A DNA stretch of 64,000 nt from assembly GCF_002564045.1 (NCBI RefSeq), contig NZ_PDJK01000002.1, positions 992,001-1,056,000 on the forward strand. Reading direction: 5' to 3'. The notes under the pieces were generated by a model that was not told the origin of the DNA, ran no database searches, and saw only the letters and a list, made by a program, of their open reading frames with translations. Of the stretch, positions 63,700 to 64,000 are shown in pieces. The translations under genes and the position numbers were made by a program. Source of the DNA: Amycolatopsis sulphurea. Lineage in GTDB: Bacteria > Actinomycetota > Actinomycetes > Mycobacteriales > Pseudonocardiaceae. Position 1 is the stretch's first letter. The number at the start of each line of letters is the position of its first letter.

Positions 63700-64000
63700 A
63701 CCGGAGGTGACCGGGCAAGCCGGAAGTGACCCGCAAGCGCCGAGTCACCTGGTGACTCCGTGCCGACCCAACCGGAAGTCACCGGCAAGCGCCGAATCAC
63801 CCGGCGACCCCATGCCGACCCAACCGGAGATCACGGGGCAGGCCCCAGGTCACCTGGCGAACCCGTGCCCGCCGAACCGGAGCAGATCAGGCAGGCGCCA
63901 GGCCACCTGGCGACTCCGTCTCCACCCGACCGAAGATCACCGGGCAAGCGCGCCATGCCACCCGACGAACCCATGCCCACCCAACCGGCAATCGCCGGGC
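63700..64000. repeat. Tandem repeat of about 53 bp running off the window
   Basis: Diverged units begin at 63760, 63812, 63865, 63918 and 63973, with an irregular earlier one from about 63700. Each contains CCCAACCGGA, a GGGCAAGCGCC-like core and CACCTGGCGAC. Unit lengths of 52-55 are not multiples of three and no frame persists, so it is non-coding. The array continues past base 64000. Confidence 0.75.

Noticed and set aside
61864..63729. Long plus-strand open frame after the AbiEi-like gene
   Set aside because: From about 62010 it is low-complexity and then antisense to the zinc-ribbon and methyltransferase genes, which have clear motifs.
63700..64000. CRISPR array
   Set aside because: Units are contiguous and diverge throughout, with no identical repeats separated by unique spacers, and no cas genes are near.

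Overview
The window is high-GC actinobacterial chromosome and most likely comes from the Pseudonocardiaceae (Amycolatopsis-like). The reasons are type VII (ESX)-associated PE-like / DUF3558 / Pro-rich / EspG genes, a stand-alone EspC-like and NlpC/P60 cassette, an actinobacterial tmRNA whose tag ends in ALAA, frequent GTG starts, GTGA/ATGA start-stop overlaps, and a block (UPF0182, PDZ-Lon, DUF2342, ABC1 kinase) in the same order as Mycobacterium tuberculosis Rv3193c-Rv3197.

Layout. 1-2.6 kb: 3' part of a topoisomerase IV/gyrase A-type gene that enters the window inside an intein. 2.7-7.2 kb: a methyltransferase facing a two-gene operon of an A-T-TE NRPS and a P450, which looks like a device for modifying a carrier-bound amino acid. 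7.2-8.2 kb: a wrecked methyltransferase and palindromic repeats. 8.2-10.4 kb: a four-gene cassette of an EspC-like protein, an NlpC/P60 hydrolase and two YbaB-fold proteins. 10.5-16.9 kb: a membrane redox pair (MauE/DoxX and DsbA-like), an amino-acid binding lipoprotein with an HrpB helicase, and an ABC exporter. 16.9-21 kb: a divergent TetR/flavin monooxygenase pair with twin operators, a 203-bp tandem duplication, and a two-component system whose kinase is frameshifted at its H-box. 21.1-24.3 kb: two hypothetical genes, then a decayed phosphate transporter (pitA) split by an insertion sequence.

24.4-32.2 kb: a complete histidine utilisation operon (hutH-hutU-M20 hydrolase-hutF-hutI) with a divergent IclR regulator and clear operators. 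32.2-34.7 kb: gamma-glutamyltransferase and ssrA (tmRNA). 34.8-41.6 kb: a sensor-domain protein and histidine kinase, separated from their probable response regulator by an opposite-strand ESX-associated operon; the PPE-like gene of that operon is cut by a second, intact insertion sequence. 41.6-48.3 kb: an acyltransferase, an amidohydrolase and the conserved smpB / ftsEX / prfB block with a PadR regulator. 48.5-50.4 kb: two identical initiator tRNA genes flanking a TetR gene and a prolyl oligopeptidase remnant. 50.4-61.8 kb: the Rv3193c-Rv3197-like block with an added SprT/YgjP-type metallopeptidase, an E1-like ThiF protein and an AbiEi-like gene; DnaA-box motifs lie in two of its promoters. 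61.8-64 kb: a small zinc-ribbon protein, a methyltransferase and a tandem repeat of about 53 bp running off the end.

The strongest leads are the NRPS-P450 pair, the hut operon with an M20 hydrolase where N-formylglutamate deformylase is expected, the split two-component system, and a cluster of gene-decay events (pitA, kinase, methyltransferase, oligopeptidase) in which some single-base lesions sit in G/C runs and could be sequencing errors.
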